NCBI RefSeq assembly: GCF_011326725.1
Contig: NZ_JAANCO010000001.1
Span: 248,001 to 312,000 of the forward strand
Length of the DNA stretch: 64,000 nucleotides
Direction: 5' to 3'
From: Microbacterium excoecariae
Lineage (GTDB): Bacteria; Actinomycetota; Actinomycetes; Actinomycetales; Microbacteriaceae
In this document: positions 53,259 through 62,394 of the stretch, in pieces
Numbering within the stretch: position 1 is the stretch's first letter
How the letters are laid out: every line of letters begins with the position of its first letter
The notes under the pieces: generated by a model
What the model was told of the DNA's origin: nothing
Database searches by the model: none
Seen by the model: only the letters and a program-made list of their open reading frames with translations
Program-made: the position numbers and the translations under genes

Positions 53259-54644
53259 TCAGGCGCCGCGGAGGCGCTCGGCCAGGTAGCCGTAGAGGTT
53301 ATCGAGCGAGACGCGCTCCTGGCCCATCGTGTCGCGGTCGCGCACCGTCACGGCGTCGTCCTCGAGGCTGTCGAAGTCAACCGTGACGCACAGCGGCGTG
53401 CCGATCTCGTCCTGGCGGCGGTAGCGGCGCCCGATCGCGCCGGCATCGTCGAAGTCGACGTTCCAGGATCCGCGCAGGTCGTCGGCGACCTTTCGCGCGA
53501 GCGGCGAGAGCTTCTCGTTGCGGCTGAGCGGCAGCACGGCGACCTTCGTCGGCGCGAGGCGCGGGTCGAGCTTCAGGACGGTGCGGGTGTCGGTGCCGCC
53601 CTTCGCGTTCGGCACCTCCTCCTCCGTGTACGCGTCGACGAGGAACGCCATCATCGAGCGGGTCAGGCCGAAGGACGGCTCGATCACGTAGGGCACGTAC
53701 TTCTCGCCCGAGGCCTGGTCGAAGAAGTGCAGGTTCGCGCCCGACTTCTCGATGTGGTTCGTCAGGTCGAAGTCGGTGCGGTTGGCAATGCCCATGAGCT
53801 CGCCCCAGCCCTTGCCGGCGAAGCCGAAGTTGTACTCGACGTCAATCGTGCGGTCGGAGTAGTGCGCGCGCTCGCCGTCCGGAACGTCGAAGCGGCGCAT
53901 GTTCTCGGGGTCAACGCCGAGGTCGACGAACCAGTTCCAGCAGGCCTCGACCCAGCTGTCGAACCACGCCGGTGCCTCGTCGGGAGCGACGAAGAACTCG
54001 ATCTCCATCTGCTCGAACTCGCGCGTGCGGAAGATGAAGTTTCCGGGCGTGATCTCGTTGCGGAACGCCTTGCCCACCTGGCCGATGCCGAACGGCGGCT
54101 TCTTGCGCGCGGCCGTGACGACGTTGGCGAAGTTCACGAAGATGCCCTGCGCCGTCTCGGGGCGCAGGTAGTGCAGGCCCGATTCGTCGTCGACGACGCC
54201 GAGGTAGGTCTTCACGAGGCCCGAGAACGACTTAGGCTCGGTCCACTTGCCGCGGGTGCCGCAGTCGGGGCAGACGATGTCGGCCATCCCGCCCTCGGGC
54301 TCGCGGCCCTTCTTCGCGACGAACGCCTCGATGAGGTGGTCCTCGCGGTGGCGCTTGTGGCACTGCAGGCACTCGACGAGCGGATCCGTGAAGGTCGCCA
54401 CGTGGCCCGACGCCTCCCACACCTTGCTCGGCAGGATGATGGAGCTGTCGAGGCCCACCATGTCGCCGCGGCCGCGGACGAAGGTCTGCCACCACTGGCG
54501 GCGGATGTTCTCCTTCAGCTCCGTGCCGAGGGGGCCGTAGTCCCACGCCGACCGCGACCCGCCGTAGATCTCACCCGCTTGGAACACGAACCCGCGGTGG
54601 CGGGCGAGGGCGATGACTTTGTCGAGGCGAGACTGCTCGGCCAC
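53259..54644 (-). CDS. glyS: Glycine--tRNA ligase (dimeric class II)
   Basis: The 461-residue class II synthetase of the eukaryote-like alpha2 type charges tRNA-Gly. Motifs: [23 protein letters not shown], motif 2 [15 protein letters not shown], motif 3 [10 protein letters not shown], and anticodon-binding [20 protein letters not shown] with [18 protein letters not shown]. Zinc-type [12 protein letters not shown] and CPDCGTRG pairs are present. I take GTG 54644, with GGAG upstream; a -10 box TAGGAT is at 54710-54715 (minus), giving a leader of about 60 nt. Confidence 0.94.
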   Translation of the reverse strand: MAEQSRLDKVIALARHRGFVFQAGEIYGGSRSAWDYGPLGTELKENIRRQWWQTFVRGRGDMVGLDSSIILPSKVWEASGHVATFTDPLVECLQCHKRHREDHLIEAFVAKKGREPEGGMADIVCPDCGTRGKWTEPKSFSGLVKTYLGVVDDESGLHYLRPETAQGIFVNFANVVTAARKKPPFGIGQVGKAFRNEITPGNFIFRTREFEQMEIEFFVAPDEAPAWFDSWVEACWNWFVDLGVDPENMRRFDVPDGERAHYSDRTIDVEYNFGFAGKGWGELMGIANRTDFDLTNHIEKSGANLHFFDQASGEKYVPYVIEPSFGLTRSMMAFLVDAYTEEEVPNAKGGTDTRTVLKLDPRLAPTKVAVLPLSRNEKLSPLARKVADDLRGSWNVDFDDAGAIGRRYRRQDEIGTPLCVTVDFDSLEDDAVTVRDRDTMGQERVSLDNLYGYLAERLRGA

Positions 54645-54712
54645 GGTGGCTCCAATGGTCGTTTCGGGGATGTGCGGGCGCGTCCGAGAGCCGGCACGCC
54701 GATGCCCCAATC

Positions 54713-55450
54713 CTAGCCGTGGGGACGGCGCCCGGTTCCAGGCCCCCGGTCAGCCGGCCGCGCGGTATCCGGCGCCCGCGTGATCGTCCGCGAGGTGCGG
54801 GCCGCGGCAGCGGCGCGGGCAAGCCAGGCCGGCGTCTTGCCGGGGCGCTGGGGCGGCACGAGCCGTCCGGCGGCGCTGTCGTCGGCGAGCTGGCGCGCGC
54901 GGCGCTCTCGGGTCGCCTCCTGCTTCGCCGACATGATCCAGTGCCGCACGGCCTTGCAATATCCGGGCGTTGCCTCCGCGAGGAAAGCTAGCGCGGCCGG
55001 GGATGCATCGAGGATGGCCTGCAGCCCGGGCGTGAGCTCGGCCTCCGGGTTCTCGTGCGAGTAGGTGCCGGATCGCGCCTCGCTGCGTCGTTCGTACGCG
55101 GCGATGCCCGCGGGATGCATGCGCCCCTGCTCGAGCAGGCGCTCGACGTGGGCGATGTTGACCTTCGACCACGTGCTGCGCGCCGACCGCGGCGTCCATC
55201 GTTGGCGGCGCGCGTCGTCGTCGATCGGTTGCGAGACCGAGTCGATCCACCCGAAGCACAGCGCCTCGATGACCGCCTCGCCCCAGGTAAGGCCGCGATC
55301 GGGCACGTGGGCGAGCCGTAGCCCCATCCACAGCTCGGATGCCGAATCGTGGTGGCGCTCCAGCCACGCGCGGAACTCGGCCGCGTCGCGGAAGAAGACC
55401 GCCGGCCGCTCTGCCGTGCCGCCCGGAGTGCCCGGTTCGTCGTCGTCCAT
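54713..55450 (-). CDS. YdeI/OmpD-associated (OmdA) family protein
   Basis: The 245-residue protein carries the YdeI/OmdA family text: [75 protein letters not shown]. Members are soluble and of unknown molecular function; some affect peptide sensitivity. The last ~30 residues (from [12 protein letters not shown]) are encoded by a copy of another gene's 3' end (the 35-bp repeat), so the natural C-terminus seems replaced by read-through. Its stop overlaps the glyS -10 box. Confidence 0.8.
   Translation of the reverse strand: MDDDEPGTPGGTAERPAVFFRDAAEFRAWLERHHDSASELWMGLRLAHVPDRGLTWGEAVIEALCFGWIDSVSQPIDDDARRQRWTPRSARSTWSKVNIAHVERLLEQGRMHPAGIAAYERRSEARSGTYSHENPEAELTPGLQAILDASPAALAFLAEATPGYCKAVRHWIMSAKQEATRERRARQLADDSAAGRLVPPQRPGKTPAWLARAAAAARTSRTITRAPDTARPADRGPGTGRRPHG
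54772..54806. repeat. 35-bp direct repeat, copy A (relic of an LLM gene 3' end)
   Basis: These 35 bp are identical to 56011-56045. Read on the minus strand in the LLM frame, copy A continues to a stop at 54750-54752 and encodes [17 protein letters not shown], matching the true end [17 protein letters not shown] of the LLM gene. Copy A is thus a remnant of a homologous gene end. Confidence 0.8.
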
Positions 55451-55497
55451 GTCACGAGGATCGCATCGACCCCCGACACACGAACCGCTATCGAATG

Positions 55498-55899
55498 TCA
55501 GCGCCAGGGCTGCGCGGCGTCGCCCTCCGTGAGCTCCCGCAACTCGGGCGGCGGAGGCCACGGCAGATCGATGAGCTCGTATGGCACGCCGATCGCGCCG
55601 AAGTCGTCGGTCTTCACGACGACGCGGCCGGGCGATCCGCCGGGCTCGTCCGGACGAAATTCGACGATGCGCACGCGGATCGCACGACCGTCGCGCTCAA
55701 GGATCCACGGCTCGGCCATCCACGACAGGCTCGCGTGCTCGAGCGCGTCCTCCGCGACATCCCACTCGACCGGGTCGGTCGCTGGCCGCGCGAACAGCGT
55801 CACGGCCTGCCACGCGTCGCCGGAGGGGCGGATCCACCCCACGAGCTCGCGGTCGCTCGCGCGCCGGTGCGCGATCCAGTCGTCGCCAATCGTCACCAT
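55498..55899 (-). CDS. Hypothetical protein, 133 residues
   Basis: No family is recognised. The protein is soluble and rich in Trp and Pro, with a pattern of short beta strands: VTIGDDWIAHRRASDRELVGWI, WQAVTLFARPATDPVEWD, IRVRIVEFRP and a Pro-rich end PWPPPPELRELTEG. ATG 55899 has TAACTT exactly 6 nt upstream, so transcription may be leaderless. Together with the YdeI-like gene it occupies the segment bracketed by the 35-bp repeats, which suggests both came or moved as a unit. Confidence 0.65.
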   Translation of the reverse strand: MVTIGDDWIAHRRASDRELVGWIRPSGDAWQAVTLFARPATDPVEWDVAEDALEHASLSWMAEPWILERDGRAIRVRIVEFRPDEPGGSPGRVVVKTDDFGAIGVPYELIDLPWPPPPELRELTEGDAAQPWR

Positions 55900-55988
55900 T
55901 CGGCCAAGTTAGGGCGCGTGCCGCACCACGGCAAGCGTCAATCCGCAATGTCGCACGCGCCGATGGCATCGCGATGACACGCTGCGCC

Positions 55989-57362
55989 TCAGCCCGCGAA
56001 GCGGTGGCGTGCGCCCGCGTGATCGTCCGCGAGGTGCGGGCCGCGACCGCCGATCCGCTCCCGCAGCGTCAGCCCCTCGCCGTCGTCGTCGAGGAGTCCC
56101 CGGCGACGCAGCTCGGGCGAGACGAGGCGCGCGAAGCGCTCGAGGTCGGCGGGGCGCACGGCGGCACACACGTTGAAGCCGTCGACGCCGGCCTCCCGGA
56201 CCCACCGCTCGAGCTCGTCCGCGACCGTCTCGGGGGATCCGACGATCACGGGCCCACGGCCCCCGATCGACACGAACTCCGCGAGTTCGCGCACCGTCCA
56301 CGTGCGGCCGCTCGCGAGGGTCGTGAACGAGGCGAGAGCCGAGCGGCTCGCCTCCGTCACGATGTCTTCGACCGTGTCGTCAGGATGCGCGCCCGAGAAG
56401 TCGACGCCCGTCCACCCGCTGAACAGCGTCAGCGCGGCCTCGGTGTCGACGTACGAGCGGTACTCCGTCAGGCGCGCGTGGGCCGCTTCGTCGGTCTCGT
56501 CGACGATGACGGTCGCGAGCGAGAAGATCTTCACGGCGTCGCGAGCGCGGCCGGACTCCTCAAGCCCGTCGCGCACCCCGTCGACCCACCGCCGCACGAG
56601 CTGCGGCGTGCCGCCCGAGAAGAAGATCGCCTCTGCGTGATCCACAGCGAACTGCTGGCCGCGCTTCGACGCCCCCGCCTGGAACAGGAAGGGTGTGCGC
56701 TGCGGCCCGGGCGCCGCGAGCGCCTGGCCCGGCACGCGGAACCACTGGCCGTCGTGACCGATCTCGCGCACGCGCGACGGATCCACCAACACGTTCGCCT
56801 CGCGATCCGCCACGACGGCTCCGGGGGCGAAGGAACCCTCGAACAGCTCGTACATGACGTCCATGTACTCGTCGGCGCGGTCGTAGCGCTCCGCGTGCGG
56901 GACCTGCGCGTCGCGCCCCAGGATGTTGCGCGCCGCCGAGTCCTGGTAGCTCGTGACGATGTTCCACGCGACACGGCCGTTCGTGAAGTGATCCAGCGTC
57001 GTGAGCGTGCGGGCGAGCAGGTACGGGTGCTCGTACGTGACCGACGCCGTGACGCCGAAGCCCAACCGCTCGGTGACGGCGGCCATCGCGGGCACCGCGA
57101 CGAGCGGATCCAGCAGCGGGAACTGCACGCCGTGGCGCGCCGCCGCGTCGCCGTTCCCGCCGTACACGTCGTAGACCCCGACGATGTCGGCGAGGAAAAG
57201 CGAGGCGAACCCGCCGTCGTCGAGCGTGCGCGCGAGTTCTGTCCAGTACTCGAGCTTCTGGAACTCGTTCGCGCGCGACTCGGGGTGACGCCAGAGCCCC
57301 GGCGACTGGTGCACGGGGGTGATCATGTCGAAGGCGTTCAGCAGGATGCGGGGGCTCGTCAT
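55989..57362 (-). CDS. LLM-class flavin-dependent monooxygenase (NtaA/SnaA/DszA family)
   Basis: The 457-residue two-component FMN monooxygenase has the NtaA/SnaA/DszA signature: HQSPGLWRHPESRANEFQKLEYW, TASVTYEHPYLLARTLTTLDH, GRVAWNIVTSYQDSAARN, ERYDRADEYMDVMYELFEGS and FLFQAGASKRGQQFA. It needs FMNH2 from a reductase not seen here. It is the last gene of an operon with a DszC-like enzyme and an MHS transporter, so oxidation of a sulfur- or nitrogen-containing organic compound is likely. ATG 57362 follows an AAGGA site. The 3' end holds repeat copy B. Confidence 0.87.
   Translation of the reverse strand: MTSPRILLNAFDMITPVHQSPGLWRHPESRANEFQKLEYWTELARTLDDGGFASLFLADIVGVYDVYGGNGDAAARHGVQFPLLDPLVAVPAMAAVTERLGFGVTASVTYEHPYLLARTLTTLDHFTNGRVAWNIVTSYQDSAARNILGRDAQVPHAERYDRADEYMDVMYELFEGSFAPGAVVADREANVLVDPSRVREIGHDGQWFRVPGQALAAPGPQRTPFLFQAGASKRGQQFAVDHAEAIFFSGGTPQLVRRWVDGVRDGLEESGRARDAVKIFSLATVIVDETDEAAHARLTEYRSYVDTEAALTLFSGWTGVDFSGAHPDDTVEDIVTEASRSALASFTTLASGRTWTVRELAEFVSIGGRGPVIVGSPETVADELERWVREAGVDGFNVCAAVRPADLERFARLVSPELRRRGLLDDDGEGLTLRERIGGRGPHLADDHAGARHRFAG
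56011..56045. repeat. 35-bp direct repeat, copy B (within LLM gene 3' end)
   Basis: Identical to 54772-54806, 1,239 bp away in the same orientation. It lies 22 bp from the LLM stop; the 22 bp between repeat and stop match copy A in about 14 positions, as expected for related gene ends. Confidence 0.85.
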
Positions 57363-57382
57363 GGCGGGGTCCTTCGTCAGTC

Positions 57383-58708
57383 TCAGGCGCGGCGCGCGGC
57401 GCGCAGGGCGGATCCGCGCGGATCCTTCGCGAGCAGGGTGGCGGTCAGCGACAGGGCGCTGATGGCGGTGAGGTAGGCGCAGATGAGCCAGGGCGTGTCC
57501 CCGCCCCACGCGAACAGCAGCGCCGCGACGAGCGGCATGATGCCGCCGCCGATGACGGACCCGAGCTGGTAGCCGAGGGTCACGCCCGAATAGCGCACCT
57601 CGACGGGGAACTGCTCCGCGAACCAGGCGGCCTGGGGGCCGTACACGGCGTCGTGGGCGACGTTCATCCCGAAGATGACGACGAGGGGCAAGAGCGCGAG
57701 CGATCCGTACGTGAGCACCGCGAAGAACACCCACCCGAAGACGGCGATCGCGAGGAACCCGAAGGCCGTGGGCGGCTTGCGCCCGACGCGGTCCGAGACC
57801 CACCCCCACGCGGGCCCCGTGAGGAGGCCCACAGCCGAGGCGATCATGACGGCCGTCACGCCCGCCTCGCTGTCGCCGCGCGTGGCCTGGAGATAGCTCA
57901 GCATGTACACCGTGATGAGGAAGTAGACGCTGTTCTGCGCGACCCGCTGGGCGATCGTCACGAGGAGCGGGCGCCAGTGGTGCACGAAGATCTCGCGCAC
58001 CGGTTGCGCCGCCGTGCGGCCCGCGGCCTTGAGCTCGCGGAACTCTTGCCCGTCGACGACCCCGAGGCGCACCCAGAGGCCGAGCGCGACGAGGAGGGCC
58101 GAGGCGAGGAACGGGATCCGCCAGCCGTACGCGAGGAACTGCTCGTTCGTCGTCAGCGCCTGCACGATCACGAAGGCGCCCGTGGCGAGGAGCATGCCGG
58201 CGGCCGACCCCACCTGGGTGAACGAGCCGAACAGCCCGCGGCGCGCGTCCGGCGCGTGCTCGACGGACAACAGGGCGGATCCGCCCCACTCGGCGCCCGC
58301 CGCGAAGCCCTGCACGAGCCGGAGCGCCACGAGCGCGGCCGGCGCGAGCCCGCCGATCGCGGCGTACGTCGGCAGGAGGCCGATGAGCGTCGAGGCGACG
58401 CCCATGAGCACGAGCGAGGCGACGAGCAGCGCCTTGCGCCCCACCCGATCGCCGAGGTGGCCCGCGACGATGCCGCCGACGGGGCGCGCGAGGAAGCCGA
58501 CGGCGAGCGACGCGAACGAGGCGACGGTGCTCGCGAACGCGCTATCGGTCGGGAAGAACTGCGCGTTGAAGACGAGCGCGGCCGCCGTGCCGTAGAGGTA
58601 GAAGTCGTACCACTCGACGGTCGTCCCGGCGAAGGCCGAGACGAGCACGCGGCGGCGCATGCGCGCCGTCCCCGCGGGGGCGGAGGGACCGGGGGCCGTG
58701 AGCGTCAT
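57383..58708 (-). CDS. MFS transporter of the metabolite:H+ symporter (MHS) family
   Basis: The 441-residue, 12-helix MHS transporter (ProP/ShiA-like) begins with SAFAGTTVEWYDFYLYGTAAALVF; then HLGDRVGRKALL, RLVQGFAAGAEWGGSALLSVEHAP, GLFGSFTQVGSAAG and the second-half GWVSDRVGRKPP. It probably imports the organic acid or sulfonate-like compound used by its operon partners. ATG 58708 overlaps the DszC-like stop (ATGA). Confidence 0.87.
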   Translation of the reverse strand: MTLTAPGPSAPAGTARMRRRVLVSAFAGTTVEWYDFYLYGTAAALVFNAQFFPTDSAFASTVASFASLAVGFLARPVGGIVAGHLGDRVGRKALLVASLVLMGVASTLIGLLPTYAAIGGLAPAALVALRLVQGFAAGAEWGGSALLSVEHAPDARRGLFGSFTQVGSAAGMLLATGAFVIVQALTTNEQFLAYGWRIPFLASALLVALGLWVRLGVVDGQEFRELKAAGRTAAQPVREIFVHHWRPLLVTIAQRVAQNSVYFLITVYMLSYLQATRGDSEAGVTAVMIASAVGLLTGPAWGWVSDRVGRKPPTAFGFLAIAVFGWVFFAVLTYGSLALLPLVVIFGMNVAHDAVYGPQAAWFAEQFPVEVRYSGVTLGYQLGSVIGGGIMPLVAALLFAWGGDTPWLICAYLTAISALSLTATLLAKDPRGSALRAARRA

Positions 58709-59991
58709 CGGTTCTCCTTCGCGGCGCGGGCGTCGCCGATCGCGTTGAGGCCCTCGGGCAGCACGCCGTTGATCCAGTAGTCGCCGATCGCGCGCGCCCG
58801 GAACGCGATGGGGTTGTGGGTCGCGACCGTCTGCGCGTTGCGCCAGTGGCGGTCGAGGCCCTTGGACACGGAGGTCGCGGAGGCGCCGACCGTGAGGAAC
58901 AGGTCCTGGGCGGCGCCGAGCGCCAGCTCGGGCACGGAGACCTGCGCGTGCTCGACCGCGATCTCGGACGCGTGCACCTCGCGCGGCGTCTCCTCGGCCG
59001 AGTCCGGCCGACCCGCGGCGAGCGCGGCGGCCACGCCCTCGTCCAGCACCCGCGCGGTCTGGGCGACGATCGCCTCCGCGCTGTATGCCTTCGCGGCGAT
59101 CCGCCCGACGGCCTCCTGGATGAGCGGATCCTCCCGGAACGGCATCCCGAGCCCCGTGTTGAAGGTGCGCGCCCGGCCCGCCACGAGCGCGGCCGCGTCG
59201 CGGCGCGCGGCGCGGGCGATGCCGGCGAGGACCGCGAGAAGGATGAGCTGGAAGTAGGCGGCCTCGTGGGTCGCGTCCGCCGAGCGCGGCACGCGATCCA
59301 GCAGGCCGTCCTCCTCGACCGCGACGCCCGAGAACACCGTCGTCCCCGTGCCGGTGAGCTTCTGCCCGAACCCATCCCAGTCGTCCCGGATCTCCACCCC
59401 GTCCGCGTCGGTCGCGACGACGGCGAACCGCCGCCCATCGCCGCCGTCGACGGCGGCGGACACGCGGGTGTAGTCGGCGAAGATCGTGCCGGTGGAGTAG
59501 AACTTCGTTCCCGTGAGCCGCGGCCCGTCGGGTCCGTCCGTGACGACGGTCTGGAGCGTGCCCAGGCGGTTCCCACCCTTCTCGGTCGACGCGTTGCCCA
59601 CCGTCGCGCCGGCGAGGATCCGCTCGTACCACCGCGTCCGCACCCGCTCGGGCTGGAAGATTAGGGAGTCAACGAACCCCAGGTGCGAGCGGTACTGGTG
59701 CGCGACGTTCGAGTCGGCCTCCGCCAGGTCAACGAGCAGCCGCGTGGTCGTCTCGATGCTCGCGCCCGGGCCGCCGTACGACGTCGGCACGCGCAGCGTT
59801 CCCCACCCGGCCTCGTCGAGCGCGCGGATCTCGTCGAACGGCAGGCGCCGCTCGCGCTCGCGTTCGAGGGCGCCCTCGGCGATCCGCTCGAAGATCGGCC
59901 CGAAGTGCGCGCGGAGCGACGGGTAGTCGCTCGGCAGCGCGGGGCGGCGGGCGGGAGCCGGGGCGGCCGCGGCCGGCAGTGACGTCGTCAT
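58705..59991 (-). CDS. Acyl-CoA-dehydrogenase-fold monooxygenase (DszC/SfnB-like)
   Basis: The 428-residue flavoprotein has the acyl-CoA dehydrogenase fold, but its text resembles FMNH2-dependent DszC/SfnB enzymes: WGTLRVPTSYGGPGASIETTTRLLVDLAEADSNVAHQYRSHLG, KFYSTGTIFADY, and the C-terminal DRHWRNAQTVATHNPIAFRARAIGDYWINGVLP. Catalytic His-Asn text HNP near residue 395 is kept. It likely oxidises sulfur or nitrogen compounds. First gene of a three-gene operon; ATG 59991 follows GGAAGGA at 5 nt. Confidence 0.84.
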   Translation of the reverse strand: MTTSLPAAAAPAPARRPALPSDYPSLRAHFGPIFERIAEGALERERERRLPFDEIRALDEAGWGTLRVPTSYGGPGASIETTTRLLVDLAEADSNVAHQYRSHLGFVDSLIFQPERVRTRWYERILAGATVGNASTEKGGNRLGTLQTVVTDGPDGPRLTGTKFYSTGTIFADYTRVSAAVDGGDGRRFAVVATDADGVEIRDDWDGFGQKLTGTGTTVFSGVAVEEDGLLDRVPRSADATHEAAYFQLILLAVLAGIARAARRDAAALVAGRARTFNTGLGMPFREDPLIQEAVGRIAAKAYSAEAIVAQTARVLDEGVAAALAAGRPDSAEETPREVHASEIAVEHAQVSVPELALGAAQDLFLTVGASATSVSKGLDRHWRNAQTVATHNPIAFRARAIGDYWINGVLPEGLNAIGDARAAKENR

Positions 59992-60060
59992 CGTGGTCCT
60001 TCCTCGCGAGGCGCGGATCCGCCCATCCTGGCGCGCGGCCGCGGCCGGTCGCCGCCCGCA

Positions 60061-60122
60061 CCGCAACGCTCCGCAATGCTCCGCAACGGGGCGTCATGCG
60101 CCGTCGCGGGGCGTCACACGCC
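60061..60122. promoter_or_regulatory. Tandem iterated repeats between divergent operons
   Basis: Three 10-bp-period repeats CCGCAACGCT, CCGCAATGCT, CCGCAACGGG (60061-60090) are followed by two copies of CGGGGCGTCA-NN-CGCC starting at 60087 and 60107, exactly 20 bp apart. Helical phasing and the position between the DszC-like operon and the divergent MFS gene suggest activator or repressor sites. No regulator gene is adjacent. Confidence 0.55.
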
Positions 60123-60186
60123 CTGGTGCGGTCGCGGGAACGGGTGTACCGGCCCCCGACGCACAGCAGACCGATAGCATCGAGCG

Positions 60187-61614
60187 GTGAGCGACGATTC
60201 CGGAGACAGACCCACCCACGCCCCCCGCTCACCCGGATGGGCGATCGTCGCCGCCCTCGCGTTCGCCGGCCTCAGCTCGGCGTTCATGTTCACGCTCGTC
60301 GTGCCGCTGCAGTCCGAGCTGCCGCACCTGCTCGACGCCTCCCGCGAGGACACCACGTGGGTCGTGACCATCACGCTGCTCGTGGCGGCGGTCGCGACGC
60401 CGATCTCCGGGCGCCTCGGCGACATGTACGGCAAGCGCCGCGTGATCCTTTACCTCCTCGTCGCGCTCATGGTCGGATCCCTCGTCGCGGCGCTCTCGCA
60501 GGACATCGTGGGCGTCATCGTCGGGCGCGGCCTGCAGGGCATCACGACCGGCGTCATCCCCCTCGGCATCGCGATCATGCGCGACGTGCTGCCGCCCGCG
60601 CGGCTCGGCACCGCGGTCGCGTTCATGAGCGCCACGATGGGCGTGGGCGGCGCCGTCGGCATGCCCGCCGCGGCATACATCGCGGAGAACTACGACTGGC
60701 ACGCGCTCTTCTGGGCGTCGCTGGCGCTCGGGGTCGTGGGCTTCGTCGCGATCCGCCTGATCGTTCCGGAGGACACGCTGCTGTCCCCCGGCCGCCTCGA
60801 CGTCCTGGGCGCGCTCGGGCTCGCGGTGGGACTCGCGGGCCTGCTCCTCTTCGTCTCGCGCGGCGCGGACTGGGGGTGGGGATCCCCGCTCGCGCTCGGA
60901 TCCGTCACGATCGGCGTCGTCGCCCTCATCGCGTGGGGGGCCTATCAGCTGCGCACGCGCGAGCCGCTCGTCGACCTGCGCGTCGCCGCCCGGCCCGCGG
61001 TCCTCCTGACCAACCTCGCGGCGATCGGCATGGGATTCGCCCTGTTCGGATCCAACGTGTCCTTCCCGCAGCTGCTGGAGCTGCCGGAGGCGACGGGCAT
61101 CGGGTTCGGGCTGACGATGATGGAGGCGGCCCTGTGCATCATGCCGTCGGGCCTCATCATGATGGTGCTCTCGCCCCTGTCGGGCCAGCTCGAGCGCGCG
61201 TTCGGGCCGCGGCCGCTGTTCACGATCGGCTGCGCGTTCATCGTCGTGGCGTACGTCTTCGTGCTCGTGCTCTCGAGCGAGGTCTGGCACATCGTCGTGG
61301 CGAACTGCATCATCGGCGTCGGGATCGCGTTCAGCTTCGCGGCCATGCCGATGATCATCATGCGCGCGGTCCCCGCCGACGAGACCGGCGTGTCCAACGG
61401 CCTGAACGCGCTGTTCCGCTCGGTCGGCACGTCAAGCGCGTCGGCCGTGATGGGCGGGGTGCTCGCCGCCATGAGCGTCGAGGTCGACGGCGTCGGCATG
61501 CCCACCGCCGAGGCGTTCCAGACGTGCTTCTGGATCGCGATCGCGGCCGCCATCGTCGCGACGGCGCTGACGCTGTTCATCCCGCGCGCGGCGTCGGACG
61601 CCGCGCGCGCCTGA
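60187..61614 (+). CDS. MFS transporter, DHA2-like drug:H+ exporter
   Basis: The 475-residue protein has about 14 predicted helices, as in the EmrB/QacA (DHA2) group. DTTWVVTITLLVAAVATPISGRLGDMYGKRRVI is the N-terminal signature with motif A; GRGLQGITTGVIPLGIAI and GMPAAAYIAENYDWHALFW are motifs B and C. It is probably a drug or metabolite exporter. GTG 60187 has TAGCAT 6 nt upstream (leaderless type). Divergent from the DszC-like operon. Confidence 0.86.
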   Translation: MSDDSGDRPTHAPRSPGWAIVAALAFAGLSSAFMFTLVVPLQSELPHLLDASREDTTWVVTITLLVAAVATPISGRLGDMYGKRRVILYLLVALMVGSLVAALSQDIVGVIVGRGLQGITTGVIPLGIAIMRDVLPPARLGTAVAFMSATMGVGGAVGMPAAAYIAENYDWHALFWASLALGVVGFVAIRLIVPEDTLLSPGRLDVLGALGLAVGLAGLLLFVSRGADWGWGSPLALGSVTIGVVALIAWGAYQLRTREPLVDLRVAARPAVLLTNLAAIGMGFALFGSNVSFPQLLELPEATGIGFGLTMMEAALCIMPSGLIMMVLSPLSGQLERAFGPRPLFTIGCAFIVVAYVFVLVLSSEVWHIVVANCIIGVGIAFSFAAMPMIIMRAVPADETGVSNGLNALFRSVGTSSASAVMGGVLAAMSVEVDGVGMPTAEAFQTCFWIAIAAAIVATALTLFIPRAASDAARA

Positions 61615-61618
61615 GGGG

Positions 61619-62299
61619 TCAGGCCTCGACGAACAGGTAGCCGCGCTCCGCGTCGAAGCCCGCGATCGCGAGGCCGCGGCCCGTGAGGACGGCCATGTCG
61701 CGGCGCAGCCGCATGCGCCACTCGTGCGCCTCGGCCGGCGACTCCTCGCGCATGCGCTCGACGTCGACGGGGATGGCGACCGTCGCAACGACGGCGGACG
61801 CCTCGGGCGCCTTCGCGACCTCGGCGAGCGACCACTTCACGTCCAGCCGGTCGCTCTCGTCGCCCGCGTCGCCGCCGCCGAAGATGCCGTACTGGTTCAC
61901 GGCGTACCCCGTCACGCGCGCGCCCAGCACGGTGAGGAAGAAGTGCGCGTTGCGCGCCACGAGCGGGTCGAAGGTCCAGGTCACGTGGCCGACGCCGTGC
62001 GCGAGCGCCCACTGGCGCTGGTGCTCCTTGAGCTCGCGGCCCCAGCCGCGCCCCCGGAACTCCGGCAGGAGCGCCGTGATGTGCGAGTGCATCGATCGCG
62101 AGGCGGGCTCCCCGAAAAAGGCGACCGACGCGCCCACCATGCGGCCCTCGTCGAACAGGCCCACGGCGTAGTTGCCGGCCTGCTGCAGCGCGCGCAGGGT
62201 CCCGGCGTCCACGACGCGCTCGGGACCGCGGATCGCGTCGAGCACCCCCTGCGCCTCGAGGATGAGTTCGACAGTGTCCAGGTCGCGGATCTCACGCAT
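61619..62299 (-). CDS. GNAT-fold acetyltransferase-like protein
   Basis: The 226-residue protein has the acetyl-CoA loop LLPEFRGRGWGRELKEHQRQWA, preceded by AVGLFDEGRMVGASVAFFG, and a motif B-like HVTWTFDPLVARNAHFFLTVLGARVTGYAVNQYG. It belongs to the larger predicted GNAT group that extends past the core with a C-terminal domain (WRMRLRRDMAVLTGRGLAIAGFDAERGYLFV). Substrate unknown. ATG 62299 has TACGCT 7 nt upstream. It converges on the MFS gene with 4 bp between stops. Confidence 0.83.
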   Translation of the reverse strand: MREIRDLDTVELILEAQGVLDAIRGPERVVDAGTLRALQQAGNYAVGLFDEGRMVGASVAFFGEPASRSMHSHITALLPEFRGRGWGRELKEHQRQWALAHGVGHVTWTFDPLVARNAHFFLTVLGARVTGYAVNQYGIFGGGDAGDESDRLDVKWSLAEVAKAPEASAVVATVAIPVDVERMREESPAEAHEWRMRLRRDMAVLTGRGLAIAGFDAERGYLFVEA

Positions 62300-62394
62300 G
62301 TTCCCCAGCGTATGCCCCCGGGGGCGCGCGCCGCCCGCGCGCCCCGCCCCCTCCCCTTTCGTAGACTCGGGCCACGGCGGGAGGAGGCCGATCG

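Noticed and set aside
54772..56045. The 35-bp repeats as attL/attR of a site-specific integrative element
   Set aside because: No integrase or recombinase lies between or near them, so only a duplication or insertion footprint is claimed.
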